This document shows, piece by piece, positions 44,105 through 53,389 of a stretch of DNA of 64,000 bases. Within the stretch, counting starts at the first letter, position 1; the number at the start of each line of letters is the position of its first letter. Source of the DNA: Paracoccaceae bacterium. GTDB taxonomy: Bacteria; Pseudomonadota; Alphaproteobacteria; Rhodobacterales; Rhodobacteraceae. The notes under the pieces are model-generated. The model was not told the DNA's origin and ran no database searches. It saw only the letters and a program-made list of their open reading frames with translations. Location: assembly GCA_017854585.1 (NCBI GenBank), contig JAFMHK010000011.1, positions 30,229-94,228 on the forward strand. Reading direction: 5' to 3'. The position numbers and the translations under genes are program-made.

Positions 44105-44206
44105 TCAAATGATCGCAATCGCATCTGGCAGCGTTGCCTGTTGGCGGGATGCGACGGCGTGATACCGTGACGCCGCTGGTTGGACGCGCTTGGTGAATTG
44201 GGCCTC

Positions 44207-45316
44207 TCATGAATGCGGCCCGGGCAGTGCGGCGATCAACGCCTTGAAGCGAACCACCATGTCATCGACGTTGAAGCTCTTGGCGGTCACGGCCATACAT
44301 CGTTGCGCGTAAGCGCCAAGGCTTTCGTAGTCCTTGATCAGTGCCGCAATTTGATCAGCCAGATCTGTTGAACTGGCCGGATCAAAGGTGCGCCCGGTGC
44401 GGTTTGCTTCGAACGCGGCGATCTCGGGCATTTGGCGCCAGCGGTCTGAATGGACAACACTGGGCAAGCCGTAGGCCATGGCGTGGATCAGCGATAGACC
44501 GACCGCGCCCGGATAAACGAAAATACGACATCGATTTGCGATCTGTGCGATCCGCGCCTCGTCGGTTGTGGCGCCGTGCCATGTGATCCGGGTTGCAACC
44601 CCAAAGTTGTCGGCCATCGCGCGCAAGGTGGCTGCCTCTGGCCCATCGCCAACCACGTGCAGGTGCAGGCCCGCCAGCCGGGGATCGGTCATGGCGGTCA
44701 ACATTCGGTTCAGGTGCGCCTTGGTTGTCAGACGTCCGATGAACAACGCGCTTTCATCCCGATCGGTTGCATCATACGGCTGCCTTCCGGCTTCAATGGG
44801 AGCGAGATCAAGCCCGTTATTAAGAGCCATGATCGGGCGCGGGTCGCGATTACCGGTGCGGGCATGGTACGCGTCCACCTCGGCGTCGGTGTAGAAAAGG
44901 ACCGCGTGGGTGCACCGCATCAACCACAGCCGCAGCACCAGACGCCACGTGCGGGTCGTTGCGCTCCAATAATGCCCCCACCAGACCGTTCTGGCGCCAA
45001 GCAAGCGCGCCTTGAGTATCAACACCGCGTTGCTCAGACAGCGCGGGTTGCCCCAGATGACCACGATGTCGCCGCGCCGGATCGGCACGGCCAATGCCCG
45101 ACTTTGCCACATGAACCCAAGCGGCAGCATACGGACCGGCCCAACGGACCGCGCCCAGTCGGCGGCAACATCATCGGGTCCGATGATTGCCGAGCCCTTG
45201 GGCGAATAATACATGGCGCCTGATGTCTGGTCGGTCGCATATATCTTGCTGAAAAATGCCTGACGGTAGTGGGGCAGGGCAGGCTGAACGAAGGTTATGG
45301 TTTCCCCGCGCCTCAT
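44207..45316 (-). CDS. Glycosyltransferase (GT4-like)
   Basis: 369 residues. ESALFIGRLTTKAHLNRML is the donor-domain entry strand and FVYPGAVGLSLIHAMAYGLPSVVHSD the sugar-nucleotide site; PLPHYRQAFFSKIY near the start is typical of the acceptor domain. The start overlaps the stop of the Wzy-like gene as ATGA, so it belongs to the same operon. Confidence 0.85.
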   Translation of the reverse strand: MRRGETITFVQPALPHYRQAFFSKIYATDQTSGAMYYSPKGSAIIGPDDVAADWARSVGPVRMLPLGFMWQSRALAVPIRRGDIVVIWGNPRCLSNAVLILKARLLGARTVWWGHYWSATTRTWRLVLRLWLMRCTHAVLFYTDAEVDAYHARTGNRDPRPIMALNNGLDLAPIEAGRQPYDATDRDESALFIGRLTTKAHLNRMLTAMTDPRLAGLHLHVVGDGPEAATLRAMADNFGVATRITWHGATTDEARIAQIANRCRIFVYPGAVGLSLIHAMAYGLPSVVHSDRWRQMPEIAAFEANRTGRTFDPASSTDLADQIAALIKDYESLGAYAQRCMAVTAKSFNVDDMVVRFKALIAALPGPHS

Positions 45317-46596
45317 CTTTCATCCGCCAACACGGGGGCGGCCGCGTGCTGCGGTGTCACAGGGTGGTCTGTTGATTGCGCCTTTGCCCGCGCTGCGGCG
45401 ACCGTCAAGATCGCGACACTGCACCAGAATTCGCCAGATTGGTATAACGCGCCTGAAAACATGCCTTGAACAAGGTATATGATGAATAGCAGGCCGACCC
45501 ATCCATCTGGATTATTCGATTTGAAAAGCCGGATTGAAACCAGCACCCCAGAGGCACAAATCCAAAGGAATATCACGCCTCCAATCAGGCCGGTCGACAT
45601 GAATGCCTCCAATACCAAATTATGAGGATAGAAACCTGTTCGCGGCTCTTCAAGTCCGAACCCAAGTATCGGGCTGTCCCGAAACGCTGCGACTGCACCA
45701 CCGAAACTGGTCAATCTTTCTTGGGCGGCCATATCGGACATCTGTTGCATGGCAGCAAACCTGCCAAGAAGTGCGTCCATGTTCAATATGCTGAACCGCT
45801 CTGCGCTGATGTAGATCGCGGATGCCAACAGCATGAATATCAGGGCCATCGCCACGCCACGTCTGATCGACGATGCAAATGTCAAAAGCATCAACGACGA
45901 CAAAAGCGCGAGAACAGGCCCCCGTGATCCCGAGTTTATCATGAGATACACGCCGATTGCCACGGCAACGACTGCTGCACCGCGTGCAAGGTTCGGAAAT
46001 TCAAAGTATCGCTTTTTCAGTATGAGCCAAATGGATAGTGCCGTCATGACCGCCCCCAACCTTCCAAGGGAAATCGGATTGAGGGAGTCAAGTTGTATCC
46101 GCCCGATATCCAACAGTCGACCATCGCGGTATACCTCAGTGGATGCGGAAAAATAAGCCATCAAAATGGCAATGAAGCCGACAACAAAGAGCATTCGAAA
46201 TGACCGGTCGAAGTCTATTTGTTTTCCACTTGCCGAGGAAATGCTGAGCATTGGGATCAGGCAAACACCCAATGCCCATACCCAATACAAGGCAGGTGTA
46301 AGGCGAAGGTTTGAGGGGAATGCAGTGGTATAGTACGACAGTCTTATCAGGTAGATGATCCAAAACAGCATTGCGAGACGTATCAGGGTTTCACCGGTTT
46401 GCTGGCGTTTTGGTTTCTTTACATGGATAAGCGCGATGACGCAGAGAATGAAAATTGTCGCGCGAAGTGCGATCGAAAGCAGTGTGCTGGGCAGTGAGAA
46501 GAAATCTGCAATGGCGGCAACAAACGGAAAGCCTGCAAGACTACCAAGAAGAACGAGTTCCGGAAAGATCGACCTCTGGATCTTGAGTGAAGCCAT
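45313..46596 (-). CDS. O-antigen ligase/polymerase-like membrane protein (Wzy type)
   Basis: 427 residues with about ten to eleven hydrophobic helices and a large periplasmic loop containing SFGGAVAAFRDSPILGFGLEEP and HNLVLEAFMSTGLIGG, the signature of the O-antigen ligase/polymerase (Wzy_C) family. It joins polysaccharide repeat units in the periplasm. ATG 46596 is chosen; a TTG two codons earlier is possible. Lower GC than its neighbours is consistent with the variable nature of such genes. Confidence 0.8.
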   Translation of the reverse strand: MASLKIQRSIFPELVLLGSLAGFPFVAAIADFFSLPSTLLSIALRATIFILCVIALIHVKKPKRQQTGETLIRLAMLFWIIYLIRLSYYTTAFPSNLRLTPALYWVWALGVCLIPMLSISSASGKQIDFDRSFRMLFVVGFIAILMAYFSASTEVYRDGRLLDIGRIQLDSLNPISLGRLGAVMTALSIWLILKKRYFEFPNLARGAAVVAVAIGVYLMINSGSRGPVLALLSSLMLLTFASSIRRGVAMALIFMLLASAIYISAERFSILNMDALLGRFAAMQQMSDMAAQERLTSFGGAVAAFRDSPILGFGLEEPRTGFYPHNLVLEAFMSTGLIGGVIFLWICASGVLVSIRLFKSNNPDGWVGLLFIIYLVQGMFSGALYQSGEFWCSVAILTVAAARAKAQSTDHPVTPQHAAAPVLADER

Positions 46597-46757
46597 GTGC
46601 AATTCAGTCAGGTTTCATCTTGGTGTGGGCCGCTGCGGAGCGTGGTTGCCAAGATGCGGCGGGGCAAGGGCAAATTCCGGCGCGGCGATTTACATGGCAG
46701 CCGACAAATGCATCGCAGCGATGGCATGTGTTCATAGTGTATCCGGTCACGGGGCGC

Positions 46758-47438
46758 CTACATTTCGGTCATGAAGTAAGGCCCACGCCGCAGCAGGGCG
46801 ATACCGGAATGCGCGATGGAGACATCGAAGTCAAAACCCGGAAGCGCGCGCCATTTGTCGAGCACGTCACGCTCGCCCTTTCGGGTGATGTCATCAAGTG
46901 CAACGGCGGCTCTTGGTGCGAGAAAAGGGGAAGTTACCCCATAGGCCGGGTATCGCGCCAGACGGCTGGCCGGGTGATGAGCTTTGGGGCCATCCACCAG
47001 TGCAAGGTCAACCGTGCGTCCGTTCAGCGCGTCGCGCACGGCGGCTTCGTCATACCATTCCAGTCCCGTGGGCGCGTTGGCGCAGGGCCCAAGCGGCGCG
47101 ACCACCGATGTGACCCAGTCCTGCAATCCATGGCGATGCAGCATCTGGGTCACGATCCCGGCCCAACCGGCGTCATCCTCGAAGGAAATCAGGCGCCCGC
47201 CGACGCTGGAAAGGACCTTGGCAAGGTAGATCGTTGATATGCCCGCGCCAAACTCGATGACGGTGCGCCGGTCATTGATCAGAATTTCATTGAGCAGTTG
47301 GAGAAGCGCCGCCGGGCGTATCGCGGATTTTGTCCATGGGGTGAACTCCAGCCCAAGCCGCGATAGCTCGATGCTGGCTCGGGTGTCATTGCCGGTATTT
47401 CTGAGGTCATGAAACTTGTTGCGTAAAGTCTTGATCAT
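46758..47438 (-). CDS. Class I SAM-dependent methyltransferase-like protein
   Basis: 226 residues. The SAM-binding start is VIEFGAGISTIYLAKVL, followed by LISFEDDAGWAGIV (acidic residue after strand two) and VDLALVDGPKAHHPASRLARYP, in which Asp-Gly-Pro resembles the metal/substrate region of the methyltransferase_24 group. It may methylate a sugar or a polysaccharide end in the EPS pathway. A G-rich ribosome binding site precedes the ATG. Confidence 0.65.
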   Translation of the reverse strand: MIKTLRNKFHDLRNTGNDTRASIELSRLGLEFTPWTKSAIRPAALLQLLNEILINDRRTVIEFGAGISTIYLAKVLSSVGGRLISFEDDAGWAGIVTQMLHRHGLQDWVTSVVAPLGPCANAPTGLEWYDEAAVRDALNGRTVDLALVDGPKAHHPASRLARYPAYGVTSPFLAPRAAVALDDITRKGERDVLDKWRALPGFDFDVSIAHSGIALLRRGPYFMTEM

Positions 47439-47528
47439 TCATCCCCCCCCTTGGGAGTTTGTCTTGAAGGCCGGTTGCCGCCAGCAGGGCCTTGGGAAAG
47501 CCGCAGGTGTGGAAATTGCCCGGGTGGG

Positions 47529-48866
47529 TCAACGTACCAGTTGCCGCATCGTTTGCTTGACCAAGCTCCATCCCCGCCATGGCTGGCCGAGCGAGCGGAT
47601 TGAAAGGCGAAAGATCGCGCGGGTGTCGCTGAAAGCCAAAAGGACGAACAACGAGGACGCCGCATAGGAAATGACCGTGGCGACCGCCGCCCCGTGGCCG
47701 CCATACCCCGGAATGAGCACGAGGTTCAGCAAGACGTTAATCATTGCGCCAAGCGCTTGGCTGGAAAGAAAAAACCGGGCCTTGTTCGCAACCAAAACCC
47801 AGTGGTTGAACCCCTGCCGCACGAAGATGAACGGGAGCGAGAACAAATGTATCATCAGGATGGTCGCCGATGGTGCATAGGACGCCCCAAAAGCAAGATG
47901 AATGAGCGGGGGGCCGATGATCATGAGCGTCACAAAGAGGCCAATTCCGGCGAACGCGAGAAGATCGAACAGCTTTTGCAAACCCGCCAGGAAAGCCTTG
48001 GGGGCTATTGCACTGCTTTGGACAAGGCGCGGAAAGACCGTTGCCCCAAGCGCCGCCGGGATGAAGTAGGTCGCCTCGGAAATGAGGGAGGCGACGGCGT
48101 ATGTTGCCACCTCTTGGGGGCCTTGCATCATGCGTAGCATCACAAGGTCGATCTTGAGGAAGACATTCGCGCAGATCACGCCGGCAAAAATCATCCAGCC
48201 TTCGTTGAATAACCCGCGCGCGCGGGTTGCAGAGAACTGCCATGAAGCGGGCCGCGGCCCTCCGCGGCGCCAATAGAGGACAACGATCAACAGCGCGCCC
48301 GTTACTGTGCCCAAAGTGGTGCCGACGCCGACCGCGACAACACCTGCGCCCCCAAGAACCATCAAGATCTTGAACACACCGCTGCTCAGCGTTGCGCCAA
48401 GGTTCGCGATCACGCCGTATCTGGCCTCGACCCGCGCATTGAACCAGTTCTTCAGCACCGAGATGAGCGGCATGCAAAGCATACCGGGCACCGCGACCAG
48501 AAATAGCCAGCGTTCCTGCGATTGATGGTTGGGCATCAGAAGGCTGTAGGCCAACACCAAGATGGCCCCCACAACATATCCCGCCCCCTTCAACCCCAGC
48601 ACCGTGCCAATGATCTGCGGTTGTTCGTCGGGTTTGCTGACCAGTTCCCTGACAACAAGCCCATCCAGCCCCATATGCCCGATGACCGTGAAAAGCGCGA
48701 TCATCGACATGACGTAGGCGTACATTCCATAGTCCTGAGGGCCAAGAAGGCGTGCCACGACCGCGACCACGATCAATCCAAACGCCTTGCCGAACACGCT
48801 GTCACCGATCAACCACGCGGCGTTTGACACGTAATGGGTAACGTCTTGGGGGTGGTTGCCATGCAT
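47529..48866 (-). CDS. Polysaccharide flippase (Wzx/MATE-like)
   Basis: 445-residue integral membrane protein with about 12-14 helices of the oligosaccharide-flippase class. Characteristic are NAAWLIGDSVFGKAFGLIVVAVVARLLGPQDYG at the N-terminus in sum and a conserved Arg-Leu-Gly-Pro loop. It moves the lipid-linked repeat unit to the periplasm for the Wzy-like polymerase. Confidence 0.85.
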   Translation of the reverse strand: MHGNHPQDVTHYVSNAAWLIGDSVFGKAFGLIVVAVVARLLGPQDYGMYAYVMSMIALFTVIGHMGLDGLVVRELVSKPDEQPQIIGTVLGLKGAGYVVGAILVLAYSLLMPNHQSQERWLFLVAVPGMLCMPLISVLKNWFNARVEARYGVIANLGATLSSGVFKILMVLGGAGVVAVGVGTTLGTVTGALLIVVLYWRRGGPRPASWQFSATRARGLFNEGWMIFAGVICANVFLKIDLVMLRMMQGPQEVATYAVASLISEATYFIPAALGATVFPRLVQSSAIAPKAFLAGLQKLFDLLAFAGIGLFVTLMIIGPPLIHLAFGASYAPSATILMIHLFSLPFIFVRQGFNHWVLVANKARFFLSSQALGAMINVLLNLVLIPGYGGHGAAVATVISYAASSLFVLLAFSDTRAIFRLSIRSLGQPWRGWSLVKQTMRQLVR

Positions 48867-48867
48867 C

Positions 48868-50115
48868 TCAGCGCCCCGTCTGCGATCTTGCGATCAGGTC
48901 CCGGTAAAGATCGATGTGCATTCTGGCGACGACGTTCGGGGAAAAGCGGGCAAGCACATTGCGACGCCCCACGCGCCCCATTGCGGCCAGACGCGCGCGA
49001 CCGCCGGCGTGGGCATCTTTCAGCGCCCGGATGACGGCGGCGGCATCACCATTGGTGACGATCCATCCGCTGTCTTCATGATCGATGATTTCAACTGCGG
49101 GCGTGCTGTCGAAGGCAATGACAGGTGTGCCGGACAGAAGCGCCTCGGCCGTGGTTTTGCCAAAGGATTCCTGCAACGACGGCATCAGGAACACGTCTGC
49201 GGCCGCATATATCAGGTTGAGTTTGCTTTGCACCTGAACGCGTCCGAAATACGTCGCGTTTGACGGCAGATCAAAGGGGTTTCCACCAAAGATCGCCCAG
49301 TGCACTCCATCTGGTTCGACCATGTCGTGCAAGACGTCCGTCACGACTTTCGATCCCTTTCGGACCTCTGAAAGGTTCAATGCGCCGAACCCTACGATGA
49401 AAGCATCCCGGGGCAGCCCAAGTGCGGCGCGGGCTGTTGCCTTGTCGATCAACTCGAACCCTGCGGTATCGATACTGTTGGGGATCACCCGAATATCTGC
49501 GCCTTTCAGCACAACGCTTTGCCGCGCTTTTTCGGCGATATCATGACTGATCGCCACGAATGCTGCCGCCGATTTGAGCGCCTCAAGTTTTCGTCTGACA
49601 TCTGTGGCCGTCAGGGTCTCCGCGCCGCCGCCCAACATCGGGCAGACGTCACACCCGGTTTCATAGCCGCGACAATCCAATGAGAAGTGACACCCGCCGG
49701 TAAACAGCCACATGTCGCGCAACGTGAAGACGACTGGATTCTTCACCCTGCTAAGTTCCTGCCAAAACGATGGGCCAAGTGTTGCGGCATGCGAAAACTG
49801 CACGTGAACCAGCGAGGCCTCCTTGAACTCCAACCGCCTTTGAGGGGCCAAACCGTAAGAAATCGGGTGAAACATCACGGGCGTCTTTGGGAACCGTCTG
49901 TTCAGGCGCCGCAGGAAAAAGCGATTCATGACACCGGGCAGAAATTTTTCCGAGAACGAAAAGCCATTGGCATTCACCGCAGGGGCAAGGCCCTTCTCAA
50001 CCCGTCCCAGAATGGCCGTATCAACGCCGAGTGCCTGCAAGGATTCATGCAGCGCACGGGCACCCTTTCCAGCACCCGACGACAAGGGCCCGGACACGAT
50101 GTGAAGTATCTTCAT
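48868..50115 (-). CDS. Glycosyltransferase (GT4 family)
   Basis: 415 residues. It begins with ILHIVSGPLSSGAGKGARALHESL, typical of GT4 acceptor domains, contains ISHDIAEKARQSVVLKGADIRVIPNSIDT at mid-chain and the donor site VFLMPSLQESFGKTTAEALLSGTPVIAFD. A Cys-rich segment (CHFSLDCRGYETGCDVCPML) is found in a subset of these enzymes. It lies one base upstream of the flippase start. Confidence 0.9.
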   Translation of the reverse strand: MKILHIVSGPLSSGAGKGARALHESLQALGVDTAILGRVEKGLAPAVNANGFSFSEKFLPGVMNRFFLRRLNRRFPKTPVMFHPISYGLAPQRRLEFKEASLVHVQFSHAATLGPSFWQELSRVKNPVVFTLRDMWLFTGGCHFSLDCRGYETGCDVCPMLGGGAETLTATDVRRKLEALKSAAAFVAISHDIAEKARQSVVLKGADIRVIPNSIDTAGFELIDKATARAALGLPRDAFIVGFGALNLSEVRKGSKVVTDVLHDMVEPDGVHWAIFGGNPFDLPSNATYFGRVQVQSKLNLIYAAADVFLMPSLQESFGKTTAEALLSGTPVIAFDSTPAVEIIDHEDSGWIVTNGDAAAVIRALKDAHAGGRARLAAMGRVGRRNVLARFSPNVVARMHIDLYRDLIARSQTGR

Positions 50116-50154
50116 CGCGCGAAGGCCTGATCATGTCTGGCGGCGGAGCAGGGG

Positions 50155-51300
50155 TTAAAGCGCTGCATTGCACGTGGTCACAAAGTCATCGCGCCATTGA
50201 TTGATCGCGGTGGTTGGCACTGCCACGGGCGCGGGTTTCATGCGCGCCAAAGCGAGAAGCTGCCGGGCAGCCTCAAGCGGGGTGCCGTAAGGCAGACGGA
50301 TGAAATCGGTCCCGGTGTGAAGATCATAATGGGCGATCAGCGATCCGGCGCGCACGATGGGTTTGCGCCCAAGTTGAACCGCACGCCCGAATATCCCCGA
50401 GGGTTGATCGTAGTCGGAGCGGTAACAGCACCAGATAAATTCGGACCGCTGGTAAACCTCGGTCATCTCCGCGTCCGTGATGTGGCGGTCTTCGATCGTG
50501 GCCCCGCGCGCACGGAGTTGGCTGGCCGCATCCGCGCAGTCCTTGGCGATGCGCCCGGCCACGACGACATGGATTTGTGTTTGCACGTCAGGATCAGCCG
50601 CAAAGATCTCGTTGAGATACTGAAACCCCTTTATCGTCCTTGCGCTGCCGATAAATGCCAGCACCTTGCGGCCGTCCGCATGTGCCGCGATCTGTTGACC
50701 AAGCGGAGAGGCCGCCGACGCCACCGATCGTTTCCCCAAGTCCCATAACTGCGGATCATGCACCCAGTCATGGGCAACCGACGCGACCGCGGGCTTCAGG
50801 TCGAACGGCGTGATTGCCAAAACCGTCAGCCCCGGCAGATGCTTGAGCCGCTGAAAAACCCAACGCTTTGCAAGGTGGATCAACCCGTCGGTCCGAAAAC
50901 AGGATGCCGGCCGCAAGAACATGGCGACGGTCCGTTTGCGCAGTATGCTGCGGATGGTCGCAACAAGGATGAAGCCGGCGTAGTCGTCGTCGATGGTCGC
51001 AAACAACAGACGTCTTGCACCGACAAGGGCAACAAAAGTCGACCAACGGATCGGTCCTGCCAAAGGCACCAGTCGCAGATGTTCGGCGAACAGATCGACG
51101 TAAGATTGCCGATGGCCATCCGTATTTCGGCAATAAACGATGTCTTTGGTAGCAGTCAGGTTGATCACTCGCGGTGTTGCCAAGGGAGGATTAACGCGCT
51201 TCGTCCGGCGTGGCTGGAGGACCCGGCGCAGCCAAATCAGCCATCGCGCTCCGCCTGAAGAGGTTGCGTTCGGCCGCTCGGCGTTTGCTGAAATCGCCAC
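50155..51300 (-). CDS. Putative glycosyltransferase of the EPS cluster
   Basis: 381 residues, GTG start whose first base overlaps the stop of the MarR-like gene. A GT-B fold is suggested by KVLAFIGSARTIKGFQYLNE at the donor-domain start and SDYDQPSGIFGRAVQLGRKPIVRAG toward the C-terminus. The N-terminal half lacks known motifs. Role in polysaccharide assembly is inferred from position. Confidence 0.6.
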   Translation of the reverse strand: MAISANAERPNATSSGGARWLIWLRRVLQPRRTKRVNPPLATPRVINLTATKDIVYCRNTDGHRQSYVDLFAEHLRLVPLAGPIRWSTFVALVGARRLLFATIDDDYAGFILVATIRSILRKRTVAMFLRPASCFRTDGLIHLAKRWVFQRLKHLPGLTVLAITPFDLKPAVASVAHDWVHDPQLWDLGKRSVASAASPLGQQIAAHADGRKVLAFIGSARTIKGFQYLNEIFAADPDVQTQIHVVVAGRIAKDCADAASQLRARGATIEDRHITDAEMTEVYQRSEFIWCCYRSDYDQPSGIFGRAVQLGRKPIVRAGSLIAHYDLHTGTDFIRLPYGTPLEAARQLLALARMKPAPVAVPTTAINQWRDDFVTTCNAAL

Positions 51301-51668
51301 TAGTCCTGTGGCTGATGCGTCAGGTCGTGGAGGCGGGTCTCTTCGTCCTGAAGCGATGCGATTTCGACCTTCAGCGCCTCGTATTCCTCCATCTTTCGCT
51401 TCAGAAACCGTGAGGTCAGGGCGGCTTTCTCGGCGATGCCCTTGGGGGTGAGGATGTAGGCATAGCGCCGTTTGTCGGCCGCCGCCGTAAAATTACCCAG
51501 CTTTACCAAACCTTTGTCGATCAACGCATTCAGGCAATAATGTACGCCGCCCACGCTTACGCCCACGGCCGCAGCAATGTCGCGCTGCGAAAGTTCCGGG
51601 TTCTCCTGAAGCAGGCGAAGGACGCGAAACCTGACGTCCTCCTCCATCTTGCTGCGGTTTCCTGCCAT
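51300..51668 (-). CDS. MarR-family EPS-associated transcriptional regulator
   Basis: 122 residues. A winged helix-turn-helix spans about 10-85 (VRFRVLRLLQENPELSQRDIA, VSVGGVHYCLNALIDKGLV, KRRYAYILTPKGIAEKAAL), followed by a coiled-coil-like tail (KRKMEEYEALKVEIASLQDE). This matches the short MarR-type regulators found at the head of exopolysaccharide operons. ATG 51668 follows AAGGGA; the upstream extension is discarded. It is first in the long minus-strand EPS operon and probably autoregulates it. Confidence 0.8.
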   Translation of the reverse strand: MAGNRSKMEEDVRFRVLRLLQENPELSQRDIAAAVGVSVGGVHYCLNALIDKGLVKLGNFTAAADKRRYAYILTPKGIAEKAALTSRFLKRKMEEYEALKVEIASLQDEETRLHDLTHQPQD

Positions 51669-51922
51669 GGCTTGAAATCCCTTCCTTACGGCTACCGCAC
51701 AAGAGGTGCCGGGGACACGCAATCAAATGGGAAGTCTGTAATTTCTGGTCACGATCTGGACCTGATCGTTCGACAATGAACGTTATCATGAATCCAATGC
51801 ACCGAGAACCCCGCATCGTTCGGCCAGTTGACGACGCAGTCGGGGATGCGCCATCGTTTCCAATGCCGAGGCTTTGCTTTGCCGGTCCAGATATCGTCGG
51901 CATCACCTCAGAGGGGCGTGCA

Positions 51923-52684
51923 GTGAAGATTTCCATCATCACGGCCGTGTATAACGCGGAGCCAACCGTCGCCCATGCCATTCAGAGCGTTGCCCGCCAA
52001 ACCTATCACGACGTGGAGCATCTGATTGTCGAGGGGCAGTCGACCGACGCTTCGCTGGCTGTCATCCAGAAGGCCGCACATGATCGGATGACGGTCCACA
52101 GCGGGATTGATGCCGGCATTTATGACGCCTTGAACAAGGGGATCGCGCTGACAACCGGTGCGGTCGTGGGCGTGGTGCATGCCGATGATTATCTGGCGGG
52201 TGACGGCGTTCTTGATCGGATTGCCGCCGCCTTTGCCGATCCCGGCGTTGAGGCCGTGTTCGGCGATCTCGACTATGTCGCGCCCGACGATACGGGCCGT
52301 GTAATCCGGCACTGGCGCGCGGGTGCTTATCACCCCCGGCTGTTGCAGCGCGGCTGGATGCCGCCACATCCCACCTTGTATCTCAGACGTTCGGTATTTG
52401 ACCGGATTGGTGTCTATGACACCGCATTCCGTATCTCGGCCGATTATGATTTCGTACTGCGCTACTTCTCCCAAACGGCGGCGGCACCGGTCTATATCGA
52501 CGATGTGCTTGTGAAGATGCGTGTGGGTGGGGCAAGCAATCGCAGTCTGCGCAATCTCTTCAGAAAATCGCGCGAGGATTATGCAGCGCTCCGACGGAAC
52601 AACGTTGGCGGGCTGGGGGCGCTTGTCCAAAAGAACATGTGCAAGCTGCCGCAATTTATAACAAGAAGGGCCACCTCTGTCTGA
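51923..52684 (+). CDS. Glycosyltransferase family 2
   Basis: 253-residue GT-A enzyme. KISIITAVYNAEPTVAHAIQS is the nucleotide-binding start, GIDAGIYDALNKGI and VHADDYLAGDG carry the acidic metal-binding motif, and HPTLYLRRSVFDRIGVYD is the acceptor-side motif of the WcaA/WcaE-like group. The GTG start at 51923 follows GAGGGG; the longer ORF from 51776 is less likely because it lacks these features and runs through the promoter region. Divergent from the EPS operon but part of the same cluster. Confidence 0.85.
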   Translation: MKISIITAVYNAEPTVAHAIQSVARQTYHDVEHLIVEGQSTDASLAVIQKAAHDRMTVHSGIDAGIYDALNKGIALTTGAVVGVVHADDYLAGDGVLDRIAAAFADPGVEAVFGDLDYVAPDDTGRVIRHWRAGAYHPRLLQRGWMPPHPTLYLRRSVFDRIGVYDTAFRISADYDFVLRYFSQTAAAPVYIDDVLVKMRVGGASNRSLRNLFRKSREDYAALRRNNVGGLGALVQKNMCKLPQFITRRATSV

Positions 52685-52711
52685 AACGGGTCATGCAGGT
52701 TGATTTCGTTC

Positions 52712-53329
52712 ATGTTTGAGCGCAACAATTCAGGGATGCAGGAAAGGGACCCGAACGTGATCGACAGCACAGCCGAACAGACGTGGTACCTTGTTCAATA
52801 CAAACCAAACAGCCACCTTATCGCCGAGCGCAATCTCAGGCGTCAGGCGTTTACAACCTTTTTGCCTATGCAAACGGTCAATTGCCGGCAAAGGGGGCGG
52901 TTTACGACACGCAAGCGCCCGCTGTTTCCGGGTTATCTTTTCGTTGCGCATGATCCGCGCCATGCCCGGTGGAGAGCGATCAACGCGACCTTGGGGGTCA
53001 GCCGATTGGTTGCATTGAGCGGTGAGCCGACACCGGTTCCGACCGATCTTGTCCGGCAGTTGATGGACCGCTTTGGAGACCCCGCAGAACCGACATCGAC
53101 GCGGGGCTTCAAGCCCGGTGAAAACGTCATGATGACCACGGGGCCGTTTCTTGAATTTGCCGCTACAATCGAAGATGTTGCCCCCGATCAGCGTGTTGTT
53201 GTGTTGTTTGACTTCATGGGGCGCAAGGCGCGGGTCGCTGTCCGGTCGGCCGATCTGTGTCATATCGTTGACCGAAAGTCTGCGCTCGGGGCAACGACAT
53301 CATCTTGTGCGGGGGGGCTACTGCGATAA
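52712..53329 (+). CDS. NusG/RfaH-like transcription antitermination protein
   Basis: 205 residues. The NGN domain at about 20-110 starts TWYLVQYKPNSHLIAERNLRRQAF and contains RPLFPGYLFVAHDP, and a KOW-type domain (FKPGENVMMTTGPFLEFAATIEDV) follows. It differs from housekeeping NusG in length and lies inside a polysaccharide cluster, as RfaH/UpxY/LoaP paralogues do, so it probably helps RNA polymerase through the long EPS operon. The start could also be an ATG eight codons later. Confidence 0.85.
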   Translation: MFERNNSGMQERDPNVIDSTAEQTWYLVQYKPNSHLIAERNLRRQAFTTFLPMQTVNCRQRGRFTTRKRPLFPGYLFVAHDPRHARWRAINATLGVSRLVALSGEPTPVPTDLVRQLMDRFGDPAEPTSTRGFKPGENVMMTTGPFLEFAATIEDVAPDQRVVVLFDFMGRKARVAVRSADLCHIVDRKSALGATTSSCAGGLLR

Positions 53330-53389
53330 CTGCTTGCGCCTGCGGGGCAATCTCGTAATCGTAAAGGCCGGGATCAGGGGTAGGTATGG

